From positions 1 to 64,000 of the forward strand of contig CANMAI010000017.1 in NCBI GenBank assembly GCA_947495795.1: a stretch of DNA of 64,000 nt, given 5' to 3'. Below are positions 36,489-46,440 of this stretch, piece after piece. A program made the position numbers and the translations under genes. This DNA is from an uncultured Paracoccaceae bacterium. GTDB taxonomy: Bacteria > Pseudomonadota > Alphaproteobacteria > Rhodobacterales > Rhodobacteraceae. The notes beneath the pieces are model-generated. The model was not told the DNA's origin, did not search any database, and saw only the letters and a list, made by a program, of their open reading frames with translations. Every line of letters begins with the position of its first letter. Within the stretch, counting starts at the first letter, position 1.

Positions 36489-37829
36489 ATGAAAATCAGA
36501 GATTTGCTGGGATCGACGGCGCTTGCGCTCGGCCTTGCCTTCGGCTCCGTTTCGGGGGCGTCCGCGTGGTCCTTGAAGGAAGCGGCGGCTCCTTATGCGG
36601 GCACGACGGTCGATGTCGTTTTCCTGCTGCGGCCGGGATATGAGGCCATCGAGGCGATGCTGCCGGAATTCGAGGAAGAGACGGGCATCAAGATCAACAT
36701 CATCAAGCATCCCTACGAAAACGCGCTGGGTGAACAGGTGCGCGATTTCGTTGCCGGGGGCGATCTGGATATCGCGCTGATCGATCTGGTCTGGATTGGC
36801 AATTTCGCGGAAAACGAGTGGATCGTACCGATCAGCAAGTTCACCTCCGACCCGGCGCTGGCCGACCCGGATCTGGACATGGACGATTTCTTTCCGCTTG
36901 TTCTGAACGCGTTCGGAGGCTGGAACGGAGAGATCTACGGCCTGCCCTTCGACAATTATTCCGGCCTGCTGTTCTACAATACGTGCATGCTTGAAGAGGC
37001 TGGTTTCGATGGGCCCCCCGAGACATGGGCAGACCTGAAGGATGTATATGGCCCGGCACTGACCAAGGACGGGAAATACGCCTATGCGCTGCAATCCAAG
37101 CGGAACGAGACGCAATCTGCGGACAGTTTCGCCCGTGTGCTCTGGCCCTTTGGTGGCTCTTTCCTGGATGAGAATTTCCGGTCCAACCTGCTTTCGGAAG
37201 AGAGTCAGGCGGGGCTGCAATTCCGGCAGGATCTGATGCAGTACATGCCAGACGGGATTGTGGCGTATGACCATGCGGAGACGGTAAACGCGTTTGGGCA
37301 GGGCGACGTGGCGATGATTACCGAATGGTCGGCCTTTTACTCGACTGTGGTGAACCCCGAGACATCCAAGGTGGCCGATTGTGTGGCGATTGCACCGGAG
37401 CCGATGGGCCCTGCGGGGCGGAAGCCGGCACTTGGAGGCTTCTCTCTTGCGGTGGCGGCGCAGGCCGATGATGCGGAGCAGGCCGCGGGATATCTCTTTA
37501 TCCAGTGGGCCACATCGAAGGCCAATGCGGGTGAGTATCTGGAGCGGGGCGGTGTGCCTGCACGGCAATCGGCCTATGCGGATCCTGCCCTTGCGGAGAC
37601 CTACACATTCATTCCCGCGCTGGTGGAAAGCTGGCAGGACGGCGTGCCGGAGTTCCGCCCGCGCTTTGCCGAATGGCCCGAGATCACGGAGATCGTGCAG
37701 GAATGGGGTACGAAGATCATGCTGGGCGAGGTTTCCACGGTGGAAGGTGCCGAGGAGCTTGGAACCCGGATGGAGGCCGTGCTGGAAGACGCGGGCTACT
37801 ATAGCGGCGACAAGCCTCTCGCGCAGTAA
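36489..37829 (+). CDS. Extracellular solute-binding protein, family 1 (sugar/polyol)
   Basis: 446 aa. Signal peptide with cleavage after VSGASA (near residue 25). Family-1 binding-protein features: FEEETGIKINII near 72, FVAGGDLDIALIDLVWIG near 93 and FDNYSGLLFYNT near 158. The periplasmic receptor of the importer. I chose the ATG at 36489 because ggaggg lies just upstream; an in-frame GTG-type start at 36459 lies in the operator. First gene of the plus-strand arm. Confidence 0.93.
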   Translation: MKIRDLLGSTALALGLAFGSVSGASAWSLKEAAAPYAGTTVDVVFLLRPGYEAIEAMLPEFEEETGIKINIIKHPYENALGEQVRDFVAGGDLDIALIDLVWIGNFAENEWIVPISKFTSDPALADPDLDMDDFFPLVLNAFGGWNGEIYGLPFDNYSGLLFYNTCMLEEAGFDGPPETWADLKDVYGPALTKDGKYAYALQSKRNETQSADSFARVLWPFGGSFLDENFRSNLLSEESQAGLQFRQDLMQYMPDGIVAYDHAETVNAFGQGDVAMITEWSAFYSTVVNPETSKVADCVAIAPEPMGPAGRKPALGGFSLAVAAQADDAEQAAGYLFIQWATSKANAGEYLERGGVPARQSAYADPALAETYTFIPALVESWQDGVPEFRPRFAEWPEITEIVQEWGTKIMLGEVSTVEGAEELGTRMEAVLEDAGYYSGDKPLAQ

Positions 37830-37848
37830 GCGCGCGGAGTTCAGGCCA

Positions 37849-37874
37849 GCAGGTGCGGTGATCGCCGCGCCTGC
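37849..37874 (+). other. Intercistronic hairpin after the binding-protein gene
   Basis: GCAGGTGCGG pairs with CCGCGCCTGC around a 6-base loop, 19 bases after the stop. Such hairpins commonly protect or partly terminate binding-protein mRNA so that the receptor is made in excess over the permeases. Confidence 0.5.
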
Positions 37875-37894
37875 TTCAATTCAGGACGGACCCG

Positions 37895-38770
37895 ATGCGC
37901 GGCAAAGTTTCCCGTAAAACCATTTTCGCCTTTCTGGGGCCGTCCGTGATTGCCCTGGCGCTGATCGGGATCGCTCCCCTGCTCTACGCGCTCTGGACCA
38001 GCCTGCATTTCTTCAACCTCACAAAGCTTCGCCGGGTGAAATTCATCGGGCTGGAGAATTACGGGGAGGTGCTGACGGACGGCGCTTTCTGGCAGGCGAT
38101 GGGGCGGACGTTCTATCTGCTGGCGTTGTCATTGCCGCTGCAGCTTGCCCTTGGAATGGGTATTGCGCTGATCCTGCACAAACCGGGCCTGACGCTTCTG
38201 AAGACCCTGGCGCGGCTGAGCCTCGTGTTGCCGATGGCAACGACCTATGCGGTGGTGGGGCTGTTGGGTCAGGTGATGTTCAACCAGAAATTCGGGGTGA
38301 TCAATCAGTTCCTATCCCCCTTTGGCGGCGGCAGTATCAACTGGATTGGTGACAGCTCGAACGCGTTCATAATGATCGTGTTCTGGGATGTGTGGCAGTG
38401 GACGCCCTTTGTGGCGCTGGTGCTGCTGGCCGGGCTGACGATGGTGCCCGGCGAGGTTGAGGAGGCCGCGCGGCTGGAGACGAAACGCTGGTGGACGATC
38501 CTGCGCTATGTGCAGCTGCCCTTCCTGATGCCGGGCCTTGTGGCGGTGCTGATCCTGCGCACGGCCGATACGCTGAAGCTGTTCGATATGGTGTTCACGC
38601 TGACCCGTGGGGGGCCGGGATCTTCGACCGAGTTGATCTCTCTCATGATCCAGCGCGTTGGGTTCCGCGCCTTTGATCAGGGGCTGGCCTCGGCACAGGC
38701 GATCATACTGCTCATCATCACGATCATTCTGGCGCAGATCTATATCCGCGTCTTCTATCGGGAGGTCTGA
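37895..38770 (+). CDS. ABC transporter permease, MalF/UgpA type
   Basis: 291 aa with six predicted membrane helices. The cytoplasmic coupling loop [25 protein letters not shown] (near 188-212) is the EAA motif that docks to the ATPase. Forms a heterodimer with the next gene. Three bases separate it from the second permease start, and 65 bases, including a hairpin, from the binding protein. Confidence 0.93.
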   Translation: MRGKVSRKTIFAFLGPSVIALALIGIAPLLYALWTSLHFFNLTKLRRVKFIGLENYGEVLTDGAFWQAMGRTFYLLALSLPLQLALGMGIALILHKPGLTLLKTLARLSLVLPMATTYAVVGLLGQVMFNQKFGVINQFLSPFGGGSINWIGDSSNAFIMIVFWDVWQWTPFVALVLLAGLTMVPGEVEEAARLETKRWWTILRYVQLPFLMPGLVAVLILRTADTLKLFDMVFTLTRGGPGSSTELISLMIQRVGFRAFDQGLASAQAIILLIITIILAQIYIRVFYREV

Positions 38771-38772
38771 GC

Positions 38773-39603
38773 GTGGCTGCTGCTGCCTATACCCGCCGCT
38801 CGACGTGGACGCAGATAGCGCTTCTGGCGCTGATCATGCTGGTTTGTGTGTTCCCGTTCTACTGGATGGTGACCACATCGCTGAAGACCCAGATCGTGGC
38901 ACTGGAGAGCCCGCCCGTGTGGCTCTTCGAGCCGACGCTGAACAACTACCGCGAGGCCCTTTTCGAGGACGGGGTGTTCCGCACTTTGTTGAATTCGCTG
39001 ATCATCGCGGTCTGCACAACAGTGCTGGCGCTCTGCCTCGGTATTCCGGCGGCCTTTGCCTTGGCGCGGTTTGAATTTCGGGGCAAGAAGGATCTGTGGT
39101 TCTGGTTCATCACGAACCGCATGATTTCCCCCATCGTATTGGCGTTGCCCTTTTTTCTGATCGCGCGCAATCTCGGCATGCTGGATCTGCATATCACGCT
39201 GATCCTGATCTACCTGACCTTCAACCTGCCAATCGTGATCTGGATCTGCACGGATCAGTTCCGGTCCATCCCCTATGATCTGGACGAGGCAGCCCGGCTG
39301 GAAGGGGCGTCGCAATTCACGATCCTTTCGCGGATCTGCCTGCCGTTGGCGATGCCCGGGGTGGCCGTCTCTGCCATCTTCTCTTTCATCTTTTCGTGGA
39401 ACGAGCTGATGTTCGGACTGGTTCTGACACGCACCACCGCCAAGACCGCGCCCGCGATGGCCGTCTCTTTCATGGAGGGGTACAACCTGCCCTATGGAAA
39501 GATCATGGCGACCTCCACCCTGATCGTTATTCCGGTATTGATCTTTGCGCTTCTGGCCTCCAAGCAGCTGGTCCGCGGACTGACGATGGGCGCCGTGAAA
39601 TAG
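38773..39603 (+). CDS. ABC transporter permease, MalG/UgpE type
   Basis: 276 aa, GTG start. Six membrane helices and an EAA loop, [26 protein letters not shown] (near 170-195), typical of MalG-like subunits. Pairs with the preceding permease to form the channel of the importer. Confidence 0.93.
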   Translation: MAAAAYTRRSTWTQIALLALIMLVCVFPFYWMVTTSLKTQIVALESPPVWLFEPTLNNYREALFEDGVFRTLLNSLIIAVCTTVLALCLGIPAAFALARFEFRGKKDLWFWFITNRMISPIVLALPFFLIARNLGMLDLHITLILIYLTFNLPIVIWICTDQFRSIPYDLDEAARLEGASQFTILSRICLPLAMPGVAVSAIFSFIFSWNELMFGLVLTRTTAKTAPAMAVSFMEGYNLPYGKIMATSTLIVIPVLIFALLASKQLVRGLTMGAVK

Positions 39604-39623
39604 CAGGAAGGTTGCAGCTGACG

Positions 39624-40598
39624 ATGGCACGCGCCCCCAAGATCGAACAGGTCGATGCCGACGAGCAACTGATGGTCCGCCTTGCATGGGCCTGCGAGGT
39701 CGAGGGGCTGACGCAGGCCGCCGCCGCTGCAAAATTCGGCGTGACGCGGCTGAAGGTGAACAAGATGCTGGGCGAGGCGCGGGCCAAGGGTGTTGTGCGG
39801 ATCGCCATCAACTCCGCCTTTGCACCCTGTGCTGCGCTGGAGACGGCTTTGTGCACACGCTTCGGCCTTGATGCGGCCAGCGTTGTGCCTGTGGCCGGTG
39901 CGGGCACACGCTCTGATCTTCACACGATGCTGGGCTCCGCCCTTGGCCAGCATCTGGCCACGTTTCTGAACCGGCCCGACATAAAGCGTTTCGGCATGTC
40001 ATGGGGCAACACGCTGAACATGGCGACCCGGTTCATGCAGCCGATCGACCGGCCTGATCTGGAGATCATCTCGGTGATGGGTGGGCTGGCGACGGGATCG
40101 GATATCAACAGCTACGAGATTACCACACGGCTGGGCGATCTTTGTAATGCCAGCCACAGCTATTTTACGGCACCCATCTATGCAGGCAGCGAGGAAAGCC
40201 GAGATCTGCTGCAATCGCAGGGCGTTTTCAAGACGACAATCGAGAAGATACGCGGTGCAGACGGTCTGGCGCTGGCGGCGGGGAACATGGAGAATTCCCT
40301 TCTGCTGAAGGATGGATTGCCGGAGGGCATTGATCCGGAGGATCTGCTGCGCTGCGGGGCTGTGGGTGATATAATGGGGTATTTTCTGAATGCGGACGGT
40401 GCGCTGATCGATCACGAGATCAATGCGCGGGTGCTGGGCATCAAGCTGGAGGATCTCAACGATATCCCGAACGTGATCATTGCAGCGGGCGGTACATCGA
40501 AACTGCCGATCCTGAGGGCTTTTCTGCGCCGGGCTGCGGCCAACATGATCGTGACGGATGAGGCGACGGCGGCGGCCCTGGTAGAGGCTGCGCCATGA
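39624..40598 (+). CDS. SorC/DeoR-family sugar-binding transcriptional regulator
   Basis: 324 aa. N-terminal helix-turn-helix (about 25-58; GLTQAAAAAKFGVTRLKVNKML) and a C-terminal sugar-phosphate-binding domain of the SorC family (from about 65; ISVMGGLATGSDINSYE near 155, AGGTSKLPILRAFLRR near 300). Regulators of this type usually sense a phosphorylated pathway intermediate and repress the operon. Start ATG at 39624 chosen by homology length; the frame is open further upstream within the permease. The probable operator is 36433-36456. It overlaps the kinase gene by four bases. Confidence 0.92.
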   Translation: MARAPKIEQVDADEQLMVRLAWACEVEGLTQAAAAAKFGVTRLKVNKMLGEARAKGVVRIAINSAFAPCAALETALCTRFGLDAASVVPVAGAGTRSDLHTMLGSALGQHLATFLNRPDIKRFGMSWGNTLNMATRFMQPIDRPDLEIISVMGGLATGSDINSYEITTRLGDLCNASHSYFTAPIYAGSEESRDLLQSQGVFKTTIEKIRGADGLALAAGNMENSLLLKDGLPEGIDPEDLLRCGAVGDIMGYFLNADGALIDHEINARVLGIKLEDLNDIPNVIIAAGGTSKLPILRAFLRRAAANMIVTDEATAAALVEAAP

Positions 40599-42052
40599 CG
40601 CTTCATGCCGGAATTGACCTTGGGACGTCCGGCATCAAGATAGCGCTTGTGGGAGAGGATGGCACCTGCCTGGCAGAGGCATCGCGGGCCTGCGCTGTGG
40701 ACAGGCCCCATCCAGGATGGAGCCAGCAAGACCCAGCCATCTGGTGGGACGCCGTGTGCGAGATATTTGACGAACTGGCAGCCCGGGAGGCCGGACTGAT
40801 GGCGCGGCTGTCGGCGATCTCGCTCTCCGGCCAGATGCTGGGGCCTGTGCTGCTGGATGCGGCGGATGTGTCTGTGACGCCCTGCATTCTCTGGAATGAT
40901 CAGCGCGCGCTGGCGGAATGTGCGACGCTGCTTGAGCGCGTGCCCGATATCGGGATGCGCACCAATGGCCAACCTGATCCGGGGCTGGGTGCGCCAAAGC
41001 TTTTGTGGCTGGCAAGGCACAGGCCGGAGGTGCTGGCACGGGCCGAGACGCTGATGCTGCCCAAGGATTATGTGCGCCTCTGCCTGACGGGCGAACGGGC
41101 CACGGATGTGACCGATGCTTCGGGCACGATGCTGATGGATTGCGCGACGCGCGCATGGGACGATGCGCTGATTGCAGCGGCTGGTTGGGAGCGAGCGAAG
41201 CTGCCCCCCTTGCTGAATTCCTGCGACGTGGCGGGGGGCTTGCGACCCGCGCTTTGCCAGCGATGGAAGACGCCGCACGACGTTGTGGTGGCGGCGGGGT
41301 GCGGCGACAATTATGCGGGCGCGCTGGGTGTGGGGGCTTCCCTGCCCGGGCGGGCGGCGCTGAGCATCGGCACATCGGGGGTGCTCTCGGCGGTGGATGC
41401 GCATTTTCATCCCGCACCCCAGCATGCGGTGCTGACAACACCGCACGCAGCGCCGAGCACGTTCCTTTCCATGGGTGTTGTGATGAGTGCGACGCAATCG
41501 CTGGATTGGCTGAGTGCACTGACCGGCACATCTGCGGCAGAGCTCGCCGGGCTTGCCTCCGCACGGATCACAGAGGGCGGGATCGTGGGCCGGCCCATCG
41601 CGCGCCCGAGCATCACCGGGGTGCGCACGCCGGATAACCGGCCTGATGCAGGGGCCGCTTTCGGGGGAATTTCCTCCGTCTCTGACAAGGCGGATCTGGC
41701 TTATGCGGTGCTCGAAGGTGTCGCGTTTCAGTTTTACGATTGCTATCTGGCGCAAACGACGGCGCATGTGCCGATCGAAAGCATCCGGGCGGTGGGTGGC
41801 GGCACGCGTTCCTCCCTTTGGGTGGATCTGATTGCAACCCTGCTGAATGTTGAGATCACGCTGCCGGAAGACGGCCATATCTCGGCTTGCTTAGGGGCCG
41901 CGAGACTTGCGAAAGCGGCCCTCTGCCCGGCTGAGCGGGATGCCATTCTGGCTGAAGAGCGGCGGGCGGTGGCGGTGAGCACGCCTGTTGAAGACTGGGC
42001 GGAGGTTTTGCTCGAACGCCATGCTGCGTATCGGGCGCTGCCGTTTCTCTAA
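40595..42052 (+). CDS. FGGY-family carbohydrate kinase, xylulokinase-like
   Basis: 485 aa, full FGGY length. N-terminal ATP motif GIDLGTSGIKIALV (residues 6-19), substrate region HPGWSQQDPAIWWDA (near 45), and the C-terminal domain signature VGGGTRSSLWVDLIATLL (near 398). Closest in style to XylB, but FGGY substrate range (pentuloses, tetritols, hexitols) cannot be read from sequence. Given the operon it probably phosphorylates the imported polyol or a ketose derived from it. Last gene of the plus-strand arm. Confidence 0.9.
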   Translation: MTLHAGIDLGTSGIKIALVGEDGTCLAEASRACAVDRPHPGWSQQDPAIWWDAVCEIFDELAAREAGLMARLSAISLSGQMLGPVLLDAADVSVTPCILWNDQRALAECATLLERVPDIGMRTNGQPDPGLGAPKLLWLARHRPEVLARAETLMLPKDYVRLCLTGERATDVTDASGTMLMDCATRAWDDALIAAAGWERAKLPPLLNSCDVAGGLRPALCQRWKTPHDVVVAAGCGDNYAGALGVGASLPGRAALSIGTSGVLSAVDAHFHPAPQHAVLTTPHAAPSTFLSMGVVMSATQSLDWLSALTGTSAAELAGLASARITEGGIVGRPIARPSITGVRTPDNRPDAGAAFGGISSVSDKADLAYAVLEGVAFQFYDCYLAQTTAHVPIESIRAVGGGTRSSLWVDLIATLLNVEITLPEDGHISACLGAARLAKAALCPAERDAILAEERRAVAVSTPVEDWAEVLLERHAAYRALPFL

Positions 42053-42162
42053 GGGCCCGGCGGCATAGGGACGTTTGGGCAAGATTGGGATTGACCCCTG
42101 CCCGCGTAACCTTCCAATGGAAGCGAGTGTATTTGACCGCCAGATTTCAGAGGGCTGATTTC

Positions 42163-43800
42163 ATGAAGAAACTGTTCGTTTTGATCGGGGTTTTGCTGAT
42201 TGCGGCAGCCAGCCTCTGGCTGACGGCACGGCATGAGGTGGCCTCGCTTGCCTTGGGAGATGTACGCGCGGAGGCGGGTGCTGCGGCGCGCGGGGCGGCG
42301 GCATTTGAGGGCTCTGCGTTCGGGGGGATCTCGCTCGATGCGATGGAGACGCATGCGTTGCCGTGGAAGTTGGTAGCGACGGCGCTGGTTCTGGAGGCGC
42401 AATCGCGTGATCCTGCACTTCCCGCAAATCGCGAAACGCTCACGGTGATCCTTTCCGGCTTCGGATTTCTGACGGATGCGGAGGTGGCCAACCGGCCAGA
42501 GGGGATCCTGCCCGCCGCGCATGACATGCCGCTCGGCTTTACCTTTGGCGATCTGGCACCTGTGGGGGGTGCGGTGGTGCGGGTCTCGAACCTTGGTTGT
42601 ACTGCCTGCCACGCGGGCACCACCTATGATGCGGAGGGTATGCCTGTGCCAGAGCGTGCGTGGCTTGGCATGCCCAACACCTCGCTCAATCTCGAGGCTT
42701 ACACGACATCCGTGTTTCGGGCCTTGAACCATGCGCTGGAGCGGGAAGAGGCGCTGTTCGGGATGCTCGATCAGCTTTATCCGGAGATGGGCTGGCGGGA
42801 GCGGCAGACGCTCGGCCGGCTGGTTATGCCGCTGGTGCGCCAGAGGCTTGGAGCTTTGGAGGGGGCCGCGCGGCCCCTGCCGTTCCCGAATGGGGTGCCC
42901 GGCAGCACGAACGGGGTGGCGGCGCTGAAGTTCCAGTTCGGCCTGCCGCTGGAAGGGGGTGGCGCGGGTGATGCGGGCATCGTATCCATCCCCGATCTTG
43001 GAGACAGATACCGGCGGAGCAGCCTTCTGGTGGACGGCGCCTATGCGGTGCCGGGGGCGGCGCGGCAGGCTGCCGTCGCAGAGGCCGATCTGAGTACCGC
43101 GGGGCGCGACAATCTTGCGGCGATCACCGCGTTTTTCACCGTGCCGAGCATGGGGGTGCATCCCGAGAAGGCGATCACCTATCTTGACGAGACCTCGGAC
43201 ATTTTTGCCTTTCTGGAAGAGGCTTACCAGCCCCAGCCCTTTCCCGGCCCGGTGGAGCCGGAGGCGGCGCGGCGCGGTGCTGTGCTTTATGCAGAGGATT
43301 GCAGCCAGTGCCACGGTACCTACGCGTGGCCGGGCGATCGCCCGCGCCTTGTGGCGTTTCCGAACTGGCTGGGCGATGTGGGAACAGATCCGTTGCGAGC
43401 GCAGGCCTTCACGACAGCACTTGCGGAGCGCATTGAGGCAACGGTGTACAAATCGCGCATTGCGGCGCGGCACACGGGGCAGTACGCGGCACCGCCGTTG
43501 ACCGGATTGTGGGCATCGGCCCCCTATCTGCACAATGGATCCGTGCCGACACTGCGGGCGCTCCTCTCTCCAGAAATCCGACCCGTGCAGTTCCAGCTTG
43601 GCGGACATGCGCTGGATTTTGACGCTATGGGCATACGGCTGGCGGAGGATGGCGCTTATCCGGCGGGATATACCCCGTTCTCGGTTCCGGTTCTGTTTGA
43701 TACGCGCGCTTTGGGACAAGGCAATGGGGGCCACACATTCGGAGCTTCGCTGACACCGGAAGAGAGAAGCGCGTTGATCGCCTTTCTGAAGCTTTTGTAG
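42163..43800 (+). CDS. Membrane-anchored or exported diheme c-type cytochrome, cytochrome c peroxidase/MauG-like
   Basis: 545 aa. N-terminal hydrophobic segment (residues 2-20) serves as signal or anchor. Two heme c motifs: CTACH (near 146) and CSQCH (near 382), about 236 residues apart. The C-terminal part (PPLTGLWASAPYLHNGSVPTLRALL) is the typical distal motif of diheme peroxidase-like cytochromes. Periplasmic electron transfer or peroxidase role is inferred. Start ATG at 42163 is chosen because the hydrophobic segment follows at once; the frame is open to 42085. It stands alone after the sugar cluster. Confidence 0.82.
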   Translation: MKKLFVLIGVLLIAAASLWLTARHEVASLALGDVRAEAGAAARGAAAFEGSAFGGISLDAMETHALPWKLVATALVLEAQSRDPALPANRETLTVILSGFGFLTDAEVANRPEGILPAAHDMPLGFTFGDLAPVGGAVVRVSNLGCTACHAGTTYDAEGMPVPERAWLGMPNTSLNLEAYTTSVFRALNHALEREEALFGMLDQLYPEMGWRERQTLGRLVMPLVRQRLGALEGAARPLPFPNGVPGSTNGVAALKFQFGLPLEGGGAGDAGIVSIPDLGDRYRRSSLLVDGAYAVPGAARQAAVAEADLSTAGRDNLAAITAFFTVPSMGVHPEKAITYLDETSDIFAFLEEAYQPQPFPGPVEPEAARRGAVLYAEDCSQCHGTYAWPGDRPRLVAFPNWLGDVGTDPLRAQAFTTALAERIEATVYKSRIAARHTGQYAAPPLTGLWASAPYLHNGSVPTLRALLSPEIRPVQFQLGGHALDFDAMGIRLAEDGAYPAGYTPFSVPVLFDTRALGQGNGGHTFGASLTPEERSALIAFLKLL

Positions 43801-44153
43801 GGCGCTGAATGTGGGGTGTATTCCAACAGGTTGTTCGAAATCCGAAGGGGTGGATTTCCATGCCCTGAAACCGCAGCAGGATAGGGCCTCGCATGGCCCC
43901 GGAAGGGTATATTGCGCCAGGTTAGGCAGTGCGGGACCAACCGGACTTATGCACCTTTAGCTATTGCTGCCGCAACAATCTCTCGCAGTTGCAGCGATGT
44001 TCTTTGGCAGTCTAACAAATGGGGAGCAGCTCAGAGTTTCAGCCTGCCCCTTGTGGCTGACAAAAGCTGAAACCCGCCCAACCTTGCTGTCAACATTGCA
44101 ATCCTTGGTATTTGCTGTTGAACTTGGTAGGAACACGGAGCCTTCACAGTACC
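43801..44153. other. Intergenic stretch; no gene seen
   Basis: About 350 bases. A small hairpin GGGCC-TCGCAT-GGCCC lies at 43884-43899. The part around 43960-44100 (gctattgctgcc ... gcgatg) does not code in any convincing frame. It marks the passage from the sugar/cytochrome region to accessory genes. Confidence 0.5.
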
Positions 44154-44960
44154 ATGGAAACCTATTTCAACGCAGCTTTGGGATTTGTATGCCTGGTTGT
44201 TCTACTACAGTTTCTTGAGCACTCAATTCGTCGTCTGGCTTCAGCACCGCTGACGCTGACCGATGACGACCTGCAGGATATGGTTGATACGGCAAATCGC
44301 GTGCCATCAAACTGGAGGGCACGGGTTCGTGACGCGCAGCTTCTGGCCGCCATCTTGATTATGCTGCCAATCTTCGTAGGCCTGTGTTTCCCATTGATCA
44401 TGGATAGCCAAGCATTTCACCAACACTGGCCTGACTTTGTACTGCAATTACCGACCTTGGTTTGGCTTCTTGCGTTGTTGCCCGGTATCATCCTTTCCTT
44501 CACAATCGGCTTGTATATCGCTATCAAGCTGTCGCGTTTGGCAGCAATACCCTTCACGTCAACAAGATCGAGCCTTTTCGTAGAGTTCGTGAATAGCGGT
44601 TTCATCGATGATGATGGCAACTACCGTGTGTCAGGCGATGCCCACAGTTGGTTGCGGTCTGTAACGTTCTGGACATTCGGGATTTATCTATTTGCCGTTG
44701 CATTGGTTTATCTGACTGCGGATGTCCTGACGACATCACATTATCACCAGCGCGGACTCTTCCTCTGGCTGAACAAGGAAATCCCACACGAACAACTCTC
44801 TTATATTGTCGATGAAGACAGTGGGCTGCTGGAAATCTCCAATGCGGCCGATGGAGTGGTTCTTCGGTCGACCTCCCTTTTAGGTGGGAGCGAGGCTCAG
44901 ATGCAACGGGCTCTGACAAGTATTGACGAAAAAACGAACGCCACATGGATCAGGAAATAG
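44154..44960 (+). CDS. Hypothetical four-helix membrane protein
   Basis: 268 aa. Predicted helices near residues 5-25, 62-82, 98-130 and 178-200, with cytoplasmic-type charged loops and a soluble C-terminal tail of about 65 residues. No family recognised. The ATG at 44154 is preferred; an in-frame TTG at 44112 would add 14 residues without a binding site. Single gene ending at a hairpin shared with the convergent 45065-45541 gene. Confidence 0.65.
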   Translation: METYFNAALGFVCLVVLLQFLEHSIRRLASAPLTLTDDDLQDMVDTANRVPSNWRARVRDAQLLAAILIMLPIFVGLCFPLIMDSQAFHQHWPDFVLQLPTLVWLLALLPGIILSFTIGLYIAIKLSRLAAIPFTSTRSSLFVEFVNSGFIDDDGNYRVSGDAHSWLRSVTFWTFGIYLFAVALVYLTADVLTTSHYHQRGLFLWLNKEIPHEQLSYIVDEDSGLLEISNAADGVVLRSTSLLGGSEAQMQRALTSIDEKTNATWIRK

Positions 44961-45006
44961 CTGGGCGACTGGCTTTCCAAATAACCGCTAAATCGTTCCG
45001 AGTCTG

Positions 45007-45033
45007 GTTGGTCTCTCTAACTTTGAGGCCAAC
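45007..45033. terminator. Hairpin between convergent hypothetical genes
   Basis: GTTGGTCTC (45007-45015) pairs with GAGGCCAAC (45025-45033) with one G-U pair. Lies in the 104-base space between two stops. No long T run. Confidence 0.45.
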
Positions 45034-45064
45034 ACGGTCATACACAAAGAGCATGGAGCCACGA

Positions 45065-45541
45065 TCAATTCAGTCCGTTACCAAGGGTTGAAATGGCACT
45101 CTGAACTGCCGCTAGAAAGTCCTGTTGCGTGACCTCAAAGGTATCGTGCTCGAACTTCGTGAAGTCTTTGACTTCATTACAAAAGTCACCGAGTTTCAGT
45201 GGATTCACCGACCAGCCGCCGAGCGGAATCATTCCATAAGTCATGTGAAGAGAGATGTCTTTTCTTTTAACCTCCAGGCACTCAATCCCTTCATCCCAAA
45301 ACGCAAACGGGAGGTACAGTGTATTGCCTGACTGGCTGGCAGAGGTATGTTCCGACCAATAATTCAGCAACGACGCGACAGCTTGTGCAATGCTGGTTTC
45401 GTTTATCGGTAGATCCAGATCCTGAAGGCCCAGCCTGTAGTAATATGTGTCGCACCGTGTCCGGACCCCCACAGCAGGGATCGAAAACGTAATGTCGTCA
45501 TGACCAGAACCCGCCGGATCAATCCAAATACTGAGTTTCAT
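45065..45541 (-). CDS. Hypothetical protein, 158 aa
   Basis: Soluble, mildly acidic, with several aromatic residues; begins MKLSIWIDPAG. No signal peptide, membrane segment or known motif. The appearance (isolated, 150-160 aa, no paralogue nearby) is that of an accessory gene. An immunity-like role is possible but unsupported. Confidence 0.6.
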   Translation of the reverse strand: MKLSIWIDPAGSGHDDITFSIPAVGVRTRCDTYYYRLGLQDLDLPINETSIAQAVASLLNYWSEHTSASQSGNTLYLPFAFWDEGIECLEVKRKDISLHMTYGMIPLGGWSVNPLKLGDFCNEVKDFTKFEHDTFEVTQQDFLAAVQSAISTLGNGLN

Positions 45542-45704
45542 TTGAGTGTACTTTTTCGCAGCGGCGCTTCATCAGTGTTAGATCAGGATCATGTCGCGAC
45601 GTCAGCTTTTTTGTTGGTTTGGAGACGGCGACCTGAAGTGGCCCCGGCTTTTTGGGCAGTTCTGTAGCCTGGTTACGGTGTCTCGGAACTCTCCTTAAAT
45701 GCGG

Positions 45705-46175
45705 CTATTTTGAATAACGTTGCAACAAGACACTGCATGAGGGATTGCTCACTACTCTTTTCCTGCACAGTGATTTGCCAGACTTCTCCGCAGATTCGAT
45801 CGAAAACCAGCCCGTTGCTTCCTGAGTGACATTCCAAACAAAGTAGACGTTGTCATTCAAAACCCCGGTCGCAAGCGGTGTGTACCCGTCGTTGTCAATG
45901 GCAGCAAACTTGACGCCAAACTCGATGAGCAACAGGGCAACTTCGGGATGCTCAAGATTGAGCGCGGCATGATGGCCAACCGTCATGCCGGCCTCGTCCT
46001 TGAACTTGTCGAATGGAAGCGGGCCATCATGGGCTTCCAGAAGCGGCCGCAACTCCTCCGGCGAAAGCGTTGCCGCCGCACTCGGTAGCGTCGGTGTTTC
46101 GGCCATTGCGGAACCGGCGATCATTAATCCGGCTTCAACAAGAAGCGAAAGGATCAGTATTCTTTTACTGCGCAT
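45705..46175 (-). CDS. Exported ankyrin-repeat-like protein
   Basis: 156 aa. Signal peptide of 25 residues ending GSAMA. Residues 55-105 contain about two ankyrin-type units (AALNLEHPEVALLLIEFGVKFAAIDNDGYTPL), the hallmark turn being DNDGYTPL. The last 35 residues are basic with two Cys and break the repeat pattern, which may mean a frameshift or a truncated repeat array. Function unknown; periplasmic location inferred from the signal peptide. Confidence 0.7.
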   Translation of the reverse strand: MRSKRILILSLLVEAGLMIAGSAMAETPTLPSAAATLSPEELRPLLEAHDGPLPFDKFKDEAGMTVGHHAALNLEHPEVALLLIEFGVKFAAIDNDGYTPLATGVLNDNVYFVWNVTQEATGWFSIESAEKSGKSLCRKRVVSNPSCSVLLQRYSK

Positions 46176-46407
46176 TGATCGGCCTCCGTGTTCTGGTCTT
46201 GACTTAGCCCGCGCCTCTTCAAGGCCCGGGCCTGAGGGAGTTTTTCCTCATGAATTAGAGCTTGGCAAAATCCATTTTGATCCTGTGTGCGAAGACTATA
46301 CCAGATTTTGCTGACGTGTCCGTCGTCGGCGTTTCCTCCGATCGGAACGTTGTTACGCGGACTTTCGTGCAGAAGGAACGCTTTTGGCGAGAGGGGCGGG
46401 TGCTGTT

Positions 46408-46426
46408 CTGGTTTGAACCAAACCAG
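46408..46426 (-). terminator. Hairpin after the nitroreductase-like gene
   Basis: CTGGTTT (46408-46414) and AAACCAG (46420-46426) form a perfect 7-bp stem, 15 bases beyond the stop of the last gene of the 46441-51532 operon. There is no T run. The remaining bases up to 46175 hold no gene. Confidence 0.4.
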
Positions 46427-46440
46427 ATTGCGGCCTTGCT

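Noticed and set aside
43960-44110. Possible small gene before the four-helix membrane protein
   Set aside because: An open frame from 43964 shifts character, has no binding site and overlaps the membrane protein's start in another frame.
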